64,000 nt of DNA from Lacinutrix sp. C3R15 (GCF_018860825.1 NZ_JAHKPZ010000034.1:124001-188000), one strand, 5' to 3'; shown: positions 8,713 to 18,300, numbered from the stretch's first letter. Notes: generated from the letters alone by a model not told the origin. Translations and numbers: made by a program.

Positions 8713-9819
8713 TTGACCAACCCAAAAACCTTAAACGCAAATAGAATATATTTTCTAGATGCCGTACGTGCTTTTGCTATATTAATGATGCTTCAAGGGC
8801 ATTTTATAGACACTCTTTTAAACCCTATATACAAAGACACTAACAACATAATGTATAATATATGGGTGTATTTTAGAGGGATTACAGCTCCTATTTTTTT
8901 TACCATTTCTGGTTTAGTATTTATGTACTTACTTTTAAAAGCTAAAGAAAAAGGCAAAGACAAAATAAGAATTAAAAAAGGTGTAGAACGAGGGTTAATG
9001 CTTATTGGCTTGGGATATTTATTACGAATACCTTTTTTAGGTTGGCTTTACGGAGATTTTAATAGCTACTTTTTAGTAGTAGATGTATTACAATGTATTG
9101 GGTTATCTTTATTAATACTTATAGGTTTATATTTATTATTTAAAAAAAACACCCAAGTTTTATCATTAGTTTTTTTAAGTATTGGTTGTCTCTCTTTCTT
9201 ATACGAACCCATATACAAAGGTTATACTTTTGATTCTTTACCGCTACTATTAGCTAATTACGTTACAAAAACTAATGGTTCTATTTTCACTATTATTCCT
9301 TGGTTTGGTTTTGTGTCTTTTGGAAGTTTATTAGCTATTTTATTCTTTAAGCATATTCACAAAAAATATTTTAAACTAATTACTATCGGTTTATTATTTA
9401 GTTTTGGTTATATATTAATTGAATACTCTTCTTGGGTATTAATACAACTCTACAATTTAACAGACATACCTATTTTTAAAGCTTCAGCATATTACAATTA
9501 TTTGTTTACGCGTTTAGGAAATGTTTTTGCAATATTTGGTTTGTTTTTTTGTTTAGAAAACTATTTAAAACAAGCTATAATTACTAAAATTGGTGAAAAA
9601 ACCCTCTCTATTTACTGTATTCATTTTGTTATTATTTTTGGAAGCTTTAGTGGTATTGGCTTAAAACATTTTTATTACCATAGTTTAACACCAACACAAG
9701 CTATTGCTGGAGCGCTTATATTTATTGTTGTAGTTTGCTTGCTATCTTTTTATTATGTAAAATCTAATGCTTTTGTTTACCAGCAATTTCGCAGGCTTTA
9801 TTTTAAGATAAAAGGTTAA
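8713..9819 (+). CDS. DUF1624/HGSNAT-like integral membrane acyltransferase
   Basis: A 368-residue protein with about ten hydrophobic segments. The N-terminal NRIYFLDAVRAFAILMMLQGHFID carries the RxxAixxMxxxH pattern of the heparan-alpha-glucosaminide N-acetyltransferase-like (DUF1624) membrane proteins, where the conserved His is thought to take part in acyl transfer across the membrane. The acceptor is unknown. The only start that keeps the first conserved segment is a TTG at 8713; the next ATG is inside the catalytic motif. It is a single gene, ending at a shared terminator with purC. Confidence 0.7.
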   Translation: MTNPKTLNANRIYFLDAVRAFAILMMLQGHFIDTLLNPIYKDTNNIMYNIWVYFRGITAPIFFTISGLVFMYLLLKAKEKGKDKIRIKKGVERGLMLIGLGYLLRIPFLGWLYGDFNSYFLVVDVLQCIGLSLLILIGLYLLFKKNTQVLSLVFLSIGCLSFLYEPIYKGYTFDSLPLLLANYVTKTNGSIFTIIPWFGFVSFGSLLAILFFKHIHKKYFKLITIGLLFSFGYILIEYSSWVLIQLYNLTDIPIFKASAYYNYLFTRLGNVFAIFGLFFCLENYLKQAIITKIGEKTLSIYCIHFVIIFGSFSGIGLKHFYYHSLTPTQAIAGALIFIVVVCLLSFYYVKSNAFVYQQFRRLYFKIKG

Positions 9820-9909
9820 GCAGCATAAAAACCAGCTACCTAACCCCTAATTTTAGTAAAGAAAAGGAATACGCCAACAAATTTGCTAACGCAAAATAAA
9901 AGCAAATAA

Positions 9910-9940
9910 AAAAGCCAGTAATGTTTACTGGCTTTTTTTA
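9910..9940. terminator. Bidirectional terminator between the DUF1624-like gene and purC
   Basis: A 9-bp perfect stem (AGCCAGTAA / TTACTGGCT) with a 3-nt loop, A-run before and T-run after, between two convergent genes. Confidence 0.9.
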
Positions 9941-9954
9941 TTATGGAAATTATA

Positions 9955-10905
9955 TTATTGTTTTAAATATGCTAAAACATTTTTTTCTATACGCTCTTGA
10001 ATATTAGTCACGTCTGCTTTAACAAAGGTTTCTCCCATGATTTTTTCATAAAGCTCTATATAGCGTTCTGAAACGGTTTCAATGTACGCATCTGTCATCT
10101 CTGGAACGGTTTGCCCTTCTAACCCTTGAAAATTATTTTCTATTAACCATTGGCGCACAAACTCTTTAGAAAGTTGTTTTTGTGCTTCGCCTTTATCTTG
10201 ACGATCTTGATAGCCATCGGCATAAAAGTAACGCGAAGAATCTGGTGTATGTATTTCATCTATTAAAACAATTTTTCCGTCTTTAGTTTTACCAAATTCA
10301 TATTTAGTATCTACCAAAATTAAGCCACGAGAAGCTGCAATTTCTGTTCCTCTTTGAAATAATTTTCTAGTATAATCTTCTAAAACAATATAATCTTCTT
10401 CACTTACAATACCGCGTTTTAAAATATCTTCACGTGAAATATCTTCATCATGATCACCCATTTCTGCTTTGGTTGCAGGAGTAATTATAGGCTCTGGAAA
10501 CTTATCGTTTTCTTTTAAACCTTCTGGCATTGCAACACCACAAAGCATGCGTTTTCCTGCTTTATATTCTCTTGCAGCATGACCAGACATATAACCACGT
10601 ATTACCATTTCTACTTTAAATGGCTCACATAAATAACCAACTGCTACGTTAGGATCTGGTGTTGCTGTTAACCAATTTGGCACAATATCTTGAGTAGCTT
10701 TCATCATACTTGTTGCTATCTGGTTAAGTATTTGCCCTTTGTAAGGAATTCCTTTTGGCATTACTACATCAAAAGCAGATAGTCTATCTGTAGCAATCAT
10801 TACCAATTCTTGGTCATTAATATTATAAACAGCTCTTACTTTACCTTTGTATAGGCTTTTTTGGTTAGGAAAATTAAAGTTGGTATCTGTAATTGTGTTG
10901 TTCAT
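9955..10905 (-). CDS. purC: Phosphoribosylaminoimidazole-succinocarboxamide synthase
   Basis: A 316-residue SAICAR synthase, which joins CAIR and aspartate with ATP in purine biosynthesis. Visible motifs: [13 protein letters not shown] (17-29), [17 protein letters not shown] (about 41-57), [13 protein letters not shown] (about 98-110), and [27 protein letters not shown] (about 200-226). The length matches the longer bacterial/eukaryote-like form rather than the ~240-residue form. It is transcribed alone; phoH lies upstream on the same strand with a 219-bp gap that holds a repeat element. Confidence 0.96.
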   Translation of the reverse strand: MNNTITDTNFNFPNQKSLYKGKVRAVYNINDQELVMIATDRLSAFDVVMPKGIPYKGQILNQIATSMMKATQDIVPNWLTATPDPNVAVGYLCEPFKVEMVIRGYMSGHAAREYKAGKRMLCGVAMPEGLKENDKFPEPIITPATKAEMGDHDEDISREDILKRGIVSEEDYIVLEDYTRKLFQRGTEIAASRGLILVDTKYEFGKTKDGKIVLIDEIHTPDSSRYFYADGYQDRQDKGEAQKQLSKEFVRQWLIENNFQGLEGQTVPEMTDAYIETVSERYIELYEKIMGETFVKADVTNIQERIEKNVLAYLKQ

Positions 10906-11042
10906 TATTATTTTTTTGTTTGTTTGAAATGCTTAACAAGCGCAGCATAACATATAACTATTAATTGTGTTTGTTTTTTTATAAATTATGAATTCTGCAT
11001 TGTTATACAGAATGACAAAATTAACTTTTTAGTTTTTATTTC

Positions 11043-11118
11043 TAGCCCTGATTGCAGCGGCATCCTTTTTTTATTTTTTTAAAAAAAGATATAGCGAAAA
11101 GCAGGTTCCTGGCTACTA
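11043..11118 (+). repeat. Copy 1 of a structured flavobacterial intergenic element
   Basis: Core read on the plus strand: GATTGCAGCGGCATCC, a T-run, an A-run, then GATATAGCGAAAAGCAGG, closed by TAGCC (11043-11047) pairing with GGCTA (11111-11115). The same core with a different but self-complementary closing helix recurs at 30045-30195 on the other strand. From memory this type of element is frequent in Flavobacteriaceae intergenic DNA and may correspond to a described RNA motif (flavo-1 is one candidate); I could not check. It fills most of the phoH-purC gap. Strand is that of the recognised core. Confidence 0.6.
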
Positions 11119-11124
11119 AAAAAA

Positions 11125-12081
11125 TTATGCTTCAATATTTTCAATATTTCTATATGCTGCAATAACTTTCTTTACAAGTTTATGACGAATTACGTCTTTA
11201 TCATCTAAGTAAACCATGCCAATTCCTTCAATATCTTTTAGCACCAACAAAGCTTCTTTAAGTCCAGAAACCGTACGACGAGGCAAATCTATTTGCCCTG
11301 GATCACCTGTTAATAAAAACTTTGCGTTTTTACCCATTCTGGTTAAAAACATTTTCATTTGCGCGTGTGTAGTATTTTGTCCTTCGTCTAAAATTACAAA
11401 AGCATTATCTAAAGTACGTCCACGCATAAAAGCCAAAGGTGCAATTTGTATGGTTCCGTTTTCTATATATTGTGTTAGTTTTTCTGGCGCAATCATATCG
11501 CGTAATGCATCATAAAGTGGTTGCATGTACGGATCTAATTTTTCTTTTAAATCTCCAGGAAGAAACCCTAAATTTTCACCTGCTTCTACTGCTGGACGTG
11601 TTAAAATAATGCGTTTTACTTCTTTATTTTTTAATGCTTGTACTGCTAAAGCTACTCCTGTATATGTTTTTCCTGTTCCTGCAGGACCAATAGCAAAAAC
11701 CATATCATTTTTACGTACTAGTTCTACCAGTTTTCTTTGGTTAGCGGTTTGTGCTTTTACAAGCTTTCCGTTTACACCATGAACTATTACTTGTCCGCTC
11801 TCTTTACTAGTATCATAATCTTCCTTACTTTGGCTTGTTAAAATACGTTCAATTACGTTTTCGTCTAGCTTGTTATATTTCCCAAAATGCTCCATAAGCA
11901 TATAAAGCCTTCGGTCAAATTCTTCTAACAAATCTTCATCTCCATAGGCTTTAATTTTATTGCCTCTGGCTACAATTTTAAGTTTGGGAAAATACTTTTT
12001 TAGGAGTTCAATGTTTCGGTTCTGTGCTCCAAAAAATTCTTTTGGAGTTATTTCTTCAAGTTCAAGTATTAATTCGTTCAA
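11125..12081 (-). CDS. PhoH family ATPase
   Basis: A 318-residue PhoH-like protein: a KH-like N-terminal part (about 1-90), then a P-loop ATPase with Walker A GPAGTGKT (132-139), RPAVEAGENLGFLPGDLKEKLDPYMQPLYDAL, and Walker B-like AFVILDEGQN. These proteins are cytoplasmic ATPases linked to RNA processing and ribosome-associated functions; the precise role is uncertain. It is divergent from the SAM hydroxide adenosyltransferase gene (123 bp apart). Confidence 0.93.
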   Translation of the reverse strand: MNELILELEEITPKEFFGAQNRNIELLKKYFPKLKIVARGNKIKAYGDEDLLEEFDRRLYMLMEHFGKYNKLDENVIERILTSQSKEDYDTSKESGQVIVHGVNGKLVKAQTANQRKLVELVRKNDMVFAIGPAGTGKTYTGVALAVQALKNKEVKRIILTRPAVEAGENLGFLPGDLKEKLDPYMQPLYDALRDMIAPEKLTQYIENGTIQIAPLAFMRGRTLDNAFVILDEGQNTTHAQMKMFLTRMGKNAKFLLTGDPGQIDLPRRTVSGLKEALLVLKDIEGIGMVYLDDKDVIRHKLVKKVIAAYRNIENIEA

Positions 12082-12204
12082 AAGCGCATCGATTTAATTA
12101 TAGTAATCTGTTCAATTTTATTAGATTTGTTTTCCAATTAGAAAGCTAAACAAACTTAATCAATTTTAAGGTGTTTTAGGTTAAAAAAATATCAACAATA
12201 ATTC

Positions 12205-13041
12205 ATGGCAATAATAACTTTAACAACTGACTTTGGAGAGAAAGATCACTTTGCTGGCGCGATAAAAGGAGCTATCTACAGTGAAATTCCAGATGTTAAA
12301 ATTGTTGATATCTCACATTCTGTGTCGCCATTTAATATTCCTGAGGCTGCATATATTATTCAAAATGCGTATAGTAGTTTTCCTAAAGGGAGTATTCATT
12401 TAATTGGTGTAGACGCAGAAATAAACCCTGAAAACAAACATATTGCTGTAAAGTTAGATGGGCATTATTTTATTTGTGCTAATAATGGAATAATGAGTAT
12501 GATTTGCGCCGAAATTGCTCCAGAAAAAATTGTAGAAATTAATATACATGATAAAATAGTTACTAGTTTTCCTGTTTTAGATGTGTTTGTAAAGGTAGCC
12601 TCACATATGGCTCGTGGTGGTACGCTTGAAGTAATTGGTAAGCCCATAACAGAAATTAAACCTATTACCAACATGCATCCTTTTGTAAATGATGAGAAAA
12701 CACAAATTATAGGAAGCATTATTTATATTGACAATTACGGAAATGTAGTTACCAATATTAAAAAATCTTTTTTTGAAGAAATACAAAAAGGACGAGCTTT
12801 TGAAATTTCTGCTAGAAATTATAAATTTAAAACCATTAGCAAAAAATATAGTGACATTGTAAACTTTGATATTCCCGAAGAAAAAAGACATGATATAGGT
12901 CGAGAAGTTGTTGTTTTTAACTCCTCTAACTATTTAGAAATTGCATTGTATAAAAGCAATACAGAAACTGTTGGTAGTGCATCTACATTAATGGGATTAA
13001 AACTTAGAGACACAGTAACTATTAATATTAATAAAGTTTAA
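12205..13041 (+). CDS. SAM hydroxide adenosyltransferase (DUF62 family)
   Basis: A 278-residue member of the DUF62/fluorinase superfamily, which attacks S-adenosylmethionine with a water-derived hydroxide to give adenosine and methionine. The N-terminal ITLTTDFGEKDHFAGAIKG (4-22) holds the conserved Asp, followed by VDISHSVSPFNIPEAAYIIQNAY (about 35-57) and, in the C-terminal domain, IYIDNYGNVVTNI (about 173-185). Residues and length agree with hydroxide rather than halide use. Likely monocistronic; a hairpin follows the stop. Confidence 0.9.
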   Translation: MAIITLTTDFGEKDHFAGAIKGAIYSEIPDVKIVDISHSVSPFNIPEAAYIIQNAYSSFPKGSIHLIGVDAEINPENKHIAVKLDGHYFICANNGIMSMICAEIAPEKIVEINIHDKIVTSFPVLDVFVKVASHMARGGTLEVIGKPITEIKPITNMHPFVNDEKTQIIGSIIYIDNYGNVVTNIKKSFFEEIQKGRAFEISARNYKFKTISKKYSDIVNFDIPEEKRHDIGREVVVFNSSNYLEIALYKSNTETVGSASTLMGLKLRDTVTININKV

Positions 13042-13044
13042 TTA

Positions 13045-13068
13045 TTTTTCGCTTTCGCGGAAAAAAAA
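13045..13068 (+). terminator. Terminator-like hairpin after the DUF62 gene
   Basis: A T-run, a CGC-TTTC-GCG stem-loop and an A-run pair with one bulged base, only a few bases past the stop codon at 13041. It lies close to the next start (13081), so termination may be partial. Confidence 0.45.
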
Positions 13069-13080
13069 CAAAATACATTT

Positions 13081-13377
13081 ATGTTTGTACGTATTGTAAA
13101 AATGAGTTTTGAACCTTCAAAAACAGAAGTGTTTTTAGAAAACTTTAATGAAAAGAAAGAAAAAATACGAAACTTTAAAGGTTGTCGTTTTTTAGAATTG
13201 TATAGAGACAAACAGCAAGACAATATCTTTTTTACCTATAGTTATTGGGAAACCGAAGCCGATTTAGAAAACTATAGACACTCTAACTTATTTAAAGATG
13301 TGTGGTCAAAAACAAAACCTTTGTTTAATGCAAAACCAGAAGCATGGAGTGTAGATAAACTCACTTCTCTTATGTGA
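13081..13377 (+). CDS. Antibiotic biosynthesis monooxygenase (ABM)-fold protein
   Basis: A 98-residue dimeric alpha/beta-barrel (ABM) type protein: the N-terminal strand MFVRIVKMSF, GCRFLELYRDKQQDNIFFTYSYWETEADLENYRHSNLFKDVW, and a final KPEAWSVDKL are typical of small quinol monooxygenase-like proteins. Substrate unknown; many homologues are only known structurally. Its stop codon lies inside the first unit of a GTGAGCA tandem repeat. gldFG follows 81 bp downstream on the same strand. Confidence 0.75.
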   Translation: MFVRIVKMSFEPSKTEVFLENFNEKKEKIRNFKGCRFLELYRDKQQDNIFFTYSYWETEADLENYRHSNLFKDVWSKTKPLFNAKPEAWSVDKLTSLM

Positions 13378-13401
13378 GCAGTGAGCAGTGAGCAGTGAGC
13401 A
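13374..13401. repeat. Four tandem GTGAGCA heptamers
   Basis: Four perfect copies of GTGAGCA run from 13374 to 13401; the TGA stop of the ABM gene is within the first copy. A slippage-prone microsatellite placed between the ABM gene and gldFG; copy-number change would only alter the untranslated spacer, since the stop is in the first unit. Confidence 0.95.
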
Positions 13402-13458
13402 AAAAAAACACTGTAATACATAAACAGATAATACATAAAGAAAACACATAAACAAAGT

Positions 13459-15849
13459 ATGCTAGCAATACTCAAAAAAGAAATAAACTCCTTCTTCGCT
13501 TCACCAATTGGCTATTTGGTTATTGCCATTTTTCTATTATTAAACGGTTTATTCCTTTGGTTATTTAAAGGTGAATTTAATATTTTAGATAATGGTTTTG
13601 CAGATTTATCTTCGTTCTTTTTACTTGCTCCTTGGATACTTATTTTTCTTATTCCAGCAGTTACCATGCGTAGTTTTAGCGATGAGAAAAAGCAAGGCAC
13701 TCTAGAACTTTTACTTACCAAACCTATTAGCAATATAAACATTGTACTTGGTAAATATTTTGGCGCATTTGTATTAATTTTAATCGCGCTTTTACCAACA
13801 CTACTTTATGTATATACAGTATATCAACTGGGCAACCCTTTAGGTAATATAGATGTTGGTAGTACGCTTGGCTCGTATTTCGGATTACTCTTTTTAGTAG
13901 CTGCTTACATTGCAATAGGTGTATTTACCTCTAGTATAACAGACAATCAAATTGTAGCATTTATAACTTCGGTATTTTTGTGTTTTGTTTTTTATATAGG
14001 TTTTCAAGGTGTAGCAGACTTTATGTCTAGTAATTTTGTAGAGCAATTAGGTATGAGTGCACACTATAAAAGTATGAGTCGTGGAGTTTTAGACACTAGA
14101 GATATTGTATACTTTTTAAGCGTTACTGTACTTTTTATTTTTTTTACGGTTAGAAAAATTCAAACAAAAACTTTTATTAAAAGAAATTATATACTCTTTT
14201 TATTATTCCCTTTAGGGCTTTTTATTTTTAATGCACTTACTGCTAAAAGTGGTTTATACCAACGCTTAGATTTAACACAAGACAAACGCTATACTATTAG
14301 TGATGCAGCCTTGCAAATTGTAAATAAAGTAGAATCGCCAATTTTAGTAGATGTATTTTTAGAAGGCGAAGATTTCCCTACAGAATTTAGACGACTACAG
14401 TCTGAAACCAAACAATTATTAGAAGAATTTGAAGCAGAAAACGAAAACATAAAATTTAATTTTATAAATCCTATTGAAGACGAAGCTACTCGTGAGCGTA
14501 ACATGCAACAATTAAACGACAGAGGTTTAATACCAATGCAATTAACGGTTCAAGAAAGTGGTAAATCTAGCCAAGCAGTAATTTTTCCTTGGGCTTTAGC
14601 AAGTCATGATGGTGTAACGGTTAAAATTCCATTAGTAAAAAATAAAATAGGAGCTACACAACAAGAGCTTGTTACAAACTCTGTACAACATTTAGAATAT
14701 GCTTTTGCAGATGGTTTTAGTAAATTAATAAACCCTAAAAAAAGAAAAGTAGCCATACTTAAAGGAAACAATCAATTAGAAGACAAGTATATTTTCGACT
14801 TTGTAAAAACCATTGGTGATTACTACTTTATAGCTCCTTTTACCTTAGATAGTGTTGCTAGTAATGCACAAAAAACAGTAAAAGCTTTAAGTGAATTTGA
14901 TTTACTCATTTCTGTAAAACCAACAGAAGCGTTTTCTGAAAAAGAAAAATATGTGTTAGATCAATTTACCATGAAAGGCGGAAAAAGCCTTTGGTTAGTT
15001 GATGCTGTAGCTACAGAAAAAGACAGTTTATACAATCCTACAGGAAAAAGTGTTGCTATAGCCAGAGATTTAAACCTTACCGATTTCTTTTTTAAATATG
15101 GAGTACGTATCAATCCGTATTTAGTAAATGACCTCTACTCTGCTCCAATTACTTTAGCAATTGGAGAAGGTAGCCAATCACAGTTTCAACAACTACCTTG
15201 GTACTACTCACCATTAGTAAATGCAGAAAACAAACATGCTATTACTAATAATTTAAATTTAATAAAGTTTGATTTTGCCAACCAAATAGACACTTTAAAA
15301 AACAATGTTTCTAAAACCATACTTTTAAAAAGTTCTGTACTTACCAAATTAGATGGTACACCACGTGAGGTTAGCTTAGAAATGACACAAAAAGAACCAA
15401 ACCCTAATGAATATAACAAAGGCAATCAAAACCTAGCTGTATTATTAGAGGGGGAATTTACTTCTGTTTACAACAATAGAATTAAACCTTTTTCACTAGA
15501 AAAAGAATTAAACAAAAGTATACCAACTAAAATGATTGTTATTGCAGATGGTGATGTTATTAAAAATGATGTTGGCAGAAACGGACCTCAAGAACTTGGT
15601 TTTGATAAATGGTCTGGACAAACATACGGAAACAAAGAATTTCTTTTAAATGCTGTAAATTACTTATTAGATGACAACGGACTTATAAACATTCGTACAA
15701 AAGAAATTGCTGTTGCGTTTTTAGATCCTAATAAAGTAGCATTAGAAAAAACAAAATGGCAGTTAACTAACATTCTGCTACCATTAGTTTTATTAGGGGT
15801 TTTCGGGTTTATCTTTAATTTTTTACGAAGAAAAAAATACGCCAAATAA
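13459..15849 (+). CDS. Fused gliding-motility ABC transporter protein GldF-GldG
   Basis: A 796-residue protein equal to GldF (ABC-2 permease, about residues 1-235, with hydrophobic segments and RSFSDEKKQGTLELLLTKPI at about 71-90) joined in frame to GldG (about 240-796). The junction RKIQTKTFIKRNYILFLLFP runs straight into the GldG transmembrane segment and the diagnostic RLDLTQDKRYTIS (269-281). In Flavobacterium johnsoniae gldF and gldG are separate neighbouring genes whose products act with the ATPase GldA in gliding; here no stop or start separates them. The C-terminal end has the GldG anchor (ILLPLVLLGVFGFIFNFLRRKK). gldA is not in the window. Confidence 0.92.
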   Translation: MLAILKKEINSFFASPIGYLVIAIFLLLNGLFLWLFKGEFNILDNGFADLSSFFLLAPWILIFLIPAVTMRSFSDEKKQGTLELLLTKPISNINIVLGKYFGAFVLILIALLPTLLYVYTVYQLGNPLGNIDVGSTLGSYFGLLFLVAAYIAIGVFTSSITDNQIVAFITSVFLCFVFYIGFQGVADFMSSNFVEQLGMSAHYKSMSRGVLDTRDIVYFLSVTVLFIFFTVRKIQTKTFIKRNYILFLLFPLGLFIFNALTAKSGLYQRLDLTQDKRYTISDAALQIVNKVESPILVDVFLEGEDFPTEFRRLQSETKQLLEEFEAENENIKFNFINPIEDEATRERNMQQLNDRGLIPMQLTVQESGKSSQAVIFPWALASHDGVTVKIPLVKNKIGATQQELVTNSVQHLEYAFADGFSKLINPKKRKVAILKGNNQLEDKYIFDFVKTIGDYYFIAPFTLDSVASNAQKTVKALSEFDLLISVKPTEAFSEKEKYVLDQFTMKGGKSLWLVDAVATEKDSLYNPTGKSVAIARDLNLTDFFFKYGVRINPYLVNDLYSAPITLAIGEGSQSQFQQLPWYYSPLVNAENKHAITNNLNLIKFDFANQIDTLKNNVSKTILLKSSVLTKLDGTPREVSLEMTQKEPNPNEYNKGNQNLAVLLEGEFTSVYNNRIKPFSLEKELNKSIPTKMIVIADGDVIKNDVGRNGPQELGFDKWSGQTYGNKEFLLNAVNYLLDDNGLINIRTKEIAVAFLDPNKVALEKTKWQLTNILLPLVLLGVFGFIFNFLRRKKYAK

Positions 15850-15975
15850 CATTTTATTACTGCATTAAATTACTTCTTTAGTAAGAAAAAGTTGTTAATA
15901 AGTTTGTTTCCATTTTCTCTAGGTTTAAGATATATTTGTATCTATTCAATATTGAATCGAATTAACGTATTATAT

Positions 15976-17094
15976 ATGAAATTTATAGTATCAAGTACCT
16001 ATTTACTTAAACAACTACAAGTTCTTGGAGGTGTAATAAACAGCTCTAATACTTTACCAATTTTAGATAATTTTTTATTCGAATTACAGCAAAATCAACT
16101 TATAGTTTCTGCAAGTGACTTAGAAACTACCATGTCTTCTAAATTAGATGTAGAAAGTGATAACGAAGGAAGCATTGCTGTTCCTGCACGTTTACTTTTA
16201 GATACTTTAAAGACTTTTCCTGAGCAACCTTTAACTTTTGTTGTAGAAGAAAATAACACCATAGAAATTAGCTCTAACCATGGTAAATATGCCTTAGCAT
16301 ATGCAGATGGTGCTGAGTTTCCTAAAGCTGTAGCTTTAGAAAACCCTAGCGCTACAACTATTTCTGGTGATATTTTAGCAACAGCTGTAAGCAAAACTAT
16401 TTTTGCTGCTGGTAATGATGATTTACGACCTGTAATGAGTGGTGTATTTTTTCAGTTTTCTACCGAAGGTTTAACTTTTGTTGCAACAGATGCTCACAAA
16501 TTAGTTAAATATACTCGTGAAGATATAAAAGCTAGCCAAGTAGCAGAATTTATTATGCCTAAAAAACCTTTAAATCTTTTAAAAGGAATATTAGCTGCTA
16601 GTGATGAAGATGTAACTATTGAGTATAACGATTCTAACGCAAAATTTACTTTTGAAAACACAGAATTAGTATGTAGACTAATTGATGGAAAATATCCTAA
16701 CTATGAAGCTGTAATACCAAAAGAAAATCCGAATAAATTAAGCATAGACAGAACACAATTTTTAAACTCGGTTCGTCGTGTTAGTATTTTCTCTAATAAA
16801 ACGACTCACCAAATACGTTTAAAAATTGCAGGAGCTGAACTTAATATCTCTGCTGAAGATATTGACTACTCTAACAAAGCAGAAGAACGTTTAACTTGTG
16901 ATTATCAAGGGGACGATATGCAAATTGGTTTTAACTCGCGTTTTTTAACAGAGATGTTAAACAACTTAACTTCTGATGAGGTACAGTTAGAAATGAGCCT
17001 ACCAAACAGAGCAGGAATTTTAACTCCTGTTGACGGGTTAGATGAAGGAGAACAAGTTACCATGCTTGTTATGCCAGTGATGCTAAATAGCTAA
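15976..17094 (+). CDS. dnaN: DNA polymerase III subunit beta (sliding clamp)
   Basis: Start set at the ATG at 15976; an in-frame TTG 28 codons upstream has no clamp likeness. The 372-residue protein has three clamp domains: MKFIVSSTYLLKQLQVLGGVINSSNTLPILDNF at the N-terminus, RPVMSGVFFQF and ATDAHKLVKY in the second domain, and DGLDEGEQVTMLVMPVML at the C-terminus, where the hydrophobic peptide-binding pocket lies. It is the processivity clamp for chromosomal replication. No dnaA or recF is nearby, so this is not the classical origin arrangement. A strong terminator follows. Confidence 0.96.
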   Translation: MKFIVSSTYLLKQLQVLGGVINSSNTLPILDNFLFELQQNQLIVSASDLETTMSSKLDVESDNEGSIAVPARLLLDTLKTFPEQPLTFVVEENNTIEISSNHGKYALAYADGAEFPKAVALENPSATTISGDILATAVSKTIFAAGNDDLRPVMSGVFFQFSTEGLTFVATDAHKLVKYTREDIKASQVAEFIMPKKPLNLLKGILAASDEDVTIEYNDSNAKFTFENTELVCRLIDGKYPNYEAVIPKENPNKLSIDRTQFLNSVRRVSIFSNKTTHQIRLKIAGAELNISAEDIDYSNKAEERLTCDYQGDDMQIGFNSRFLTEMLNNLTSDEVQLEMSLPNRAGILTPVDGLDEGEQVTMLVMPVMLNS

Positions 17095-17115
17095 AATCAT
17101 TTTAATAAAATAAAT

Positions 17116-17148
17116 AAAAAAAGCAATTCAAAAAGAATTGCTTTTTTT
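17116..17148 (+). terminator. Intrinsic terminator of dnaN
   Basis: A perfect 14-bp A/T-extended stem around AGCAATTC / GAATTGCT with a 5-nt loop and a T7 tail, 22 bp after the dnaN stop. Confidence 0.92.
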
Positions 17149-17277
17149 ATGCAATTTATTTATTATTAGATTTTTAATTTAATTGTAAAATTATCTTATT
17201 ACTTTTACAATAAGCAATAACCTACAGATTCCCTTAAATCTGGTTATTATCTTTTAATTATTAATTAATCCTAAAAA

Positions 17278-17640
17278 ATGAATAGTAGAATTAAATTATT
17301 CTTACTTGTTATACTTTGTGCTGCGCAGTTTTCTTGTAAAAATGACGATAGTACATCTAGTATTGATAATGACTTTATTGGAGAATGGTTACGTAGCGAT
17401 TTTACATCTAATTTTGAATATAAATTATACTTTAATCAAAACCATACAGGATCTATAATAAATCAAGTAACAACCCAGGATGGCATTATTTCTAATATTA
17501 ACTCAATAGAATGGAATATTACCAATGACTTATTAACTATAACACAAGACGAAATAGTAACACTTACCACCTATGTGTTTACACCTAATGGCAATTTAGT
17601 TTTAGCTAATTTTTCGGATTTTGAATTTATTAAACAATAA
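17278..17640 (+). CDS. Small lipocalin-like lipoprotein
   Basis: A 120-residue lipoprotein: signal peptide with lipobox ending AAQFSC (Cys20), followed by KNDDS, an acidic patch near the lipidated Cys like the Bacteroidota lipoprotein export signal. The rest (IGEWLRSDF..., LYFNQNHTGSI, IEWNITNDLLTI, VFTPNGNLVL) reads as a short beta-barrel of the lipocalin-like kind common in this phylum. Function unknown. Monocistronic, with a terminator shared with the convergent lipoprotein gene. Confidence 0.72.
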   Translation: MNSRIKLFLLVILCAAQFSCKNDDSTSSIDNDFIGEWLRSDFTSNFEYKLYFNQNHTGSIINQVTTQDGIISNINSIEWNITNDLLTITQDEIVTLTTYVFTPNGNLVLANFSDFEFIKQ

Positions 17641-17652
17641 ACATTTTATATA

Positions 17653-17684
17653 CAAAAGCGCATATAAATTTATATGCGCTTTTG
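17653..17684. terminator. Bidirectional terminator between two lipoprotein genes
   Basis: A 14-bp inverted repeat (CAAAAGCGCATATA and complement) with a short AT loop, centred between two convergent stop codons. Confidence 0.9.
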
Positions 17685-17704
17685 ATATTTCACCTCATTC
17701 TTTC

Positions 17705-18253
17705 TTAATCTAAACCATTACTTAAATTAATAAAATGACCTTCATAGGTTCCTGAAATTTCAACGCCATCGTTTCTTGTAAAATTAAGAGTTAAGCCTAT
17801 AAAATCTTCTGTATAATTGGTTATAGTTATATTACCAGCTACAACTTCTAAATCTGGATTACTTCCACTTTTGTAAAACTGACTTATACCATTTTCAAAT
17901 TCAGAATTTATAACATCTCCATCAACAATAAACTCCAAACTTGAAATAGCATCCAAATCATACGTTTCACCTAATGTAAGATCTGAATAACTAATTCTAG
18001 CTGTAAAATAGCCTACATTATTAAGAGTAGTACCATTTAAAGATGCCTCAATTTCTGCTTCAGTACTGCTTGTTAAACTTAAAAATACCGAGTTATTTAA
18101 TGTAGGTTCTACAATTGCTGTTTTCATTTCATAAACCAATGTTTCTACCGTAATATTGTTTTCGTTACTAGAACCAGAATTATCATCATCTGATGAACAT
18201 GACACACTTAAGATAGTTACAACTGCAACTACAAAATATTTTAAATTTTTCAT
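17705..18253 (-). CDS. Putative surface lipoprotein
   Basis: A 182-residue lipoprotein with lipobox VSC (Cys19) followed at once by SSDDD, the form of the Bacteroidota lipoprotein export signal that sends lipoproteins to the cell surface. The mature part is Asn/Thr/Glu-rich and predicted beta; I recognise no named domain. It lies 76 bp after the T9SS-secreted protein gene with a terminator between them, so expression is probably separate. Confidence 0.65.
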   Translation of the reverse strand: MKNLKYFVVAVVTILSVSCSSDDDNSGSSNENNITVETLVYEMKTAIVEPTLNNSVFLSLTSSTEAEIEASLNGTTLNNVGYFTARISYSDLTLGETYDLDAISSLEFIVDGDVINSEFENGISQFYKSGSNPDLEVVAGNITITNYTEDFIGLTLNFTRNDGVEISGTYEGHFINLSNGLD

Positions 18254-18275
18254 TTTTTTACATTTTAAAGGTTAG

Positions 18276-18300
18276 AAAAAGCCCACTTTTTACAGTGGGC
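18276..18300 (-). terminator. Terminator of the T9SS cargo gene
   Basis: GCCCACT / AGTGGGC stem with a short loop, followed on the minus strand by a T5 tract, 30 bp past the stop of the secreted protein gene. Confidence 0.8.
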
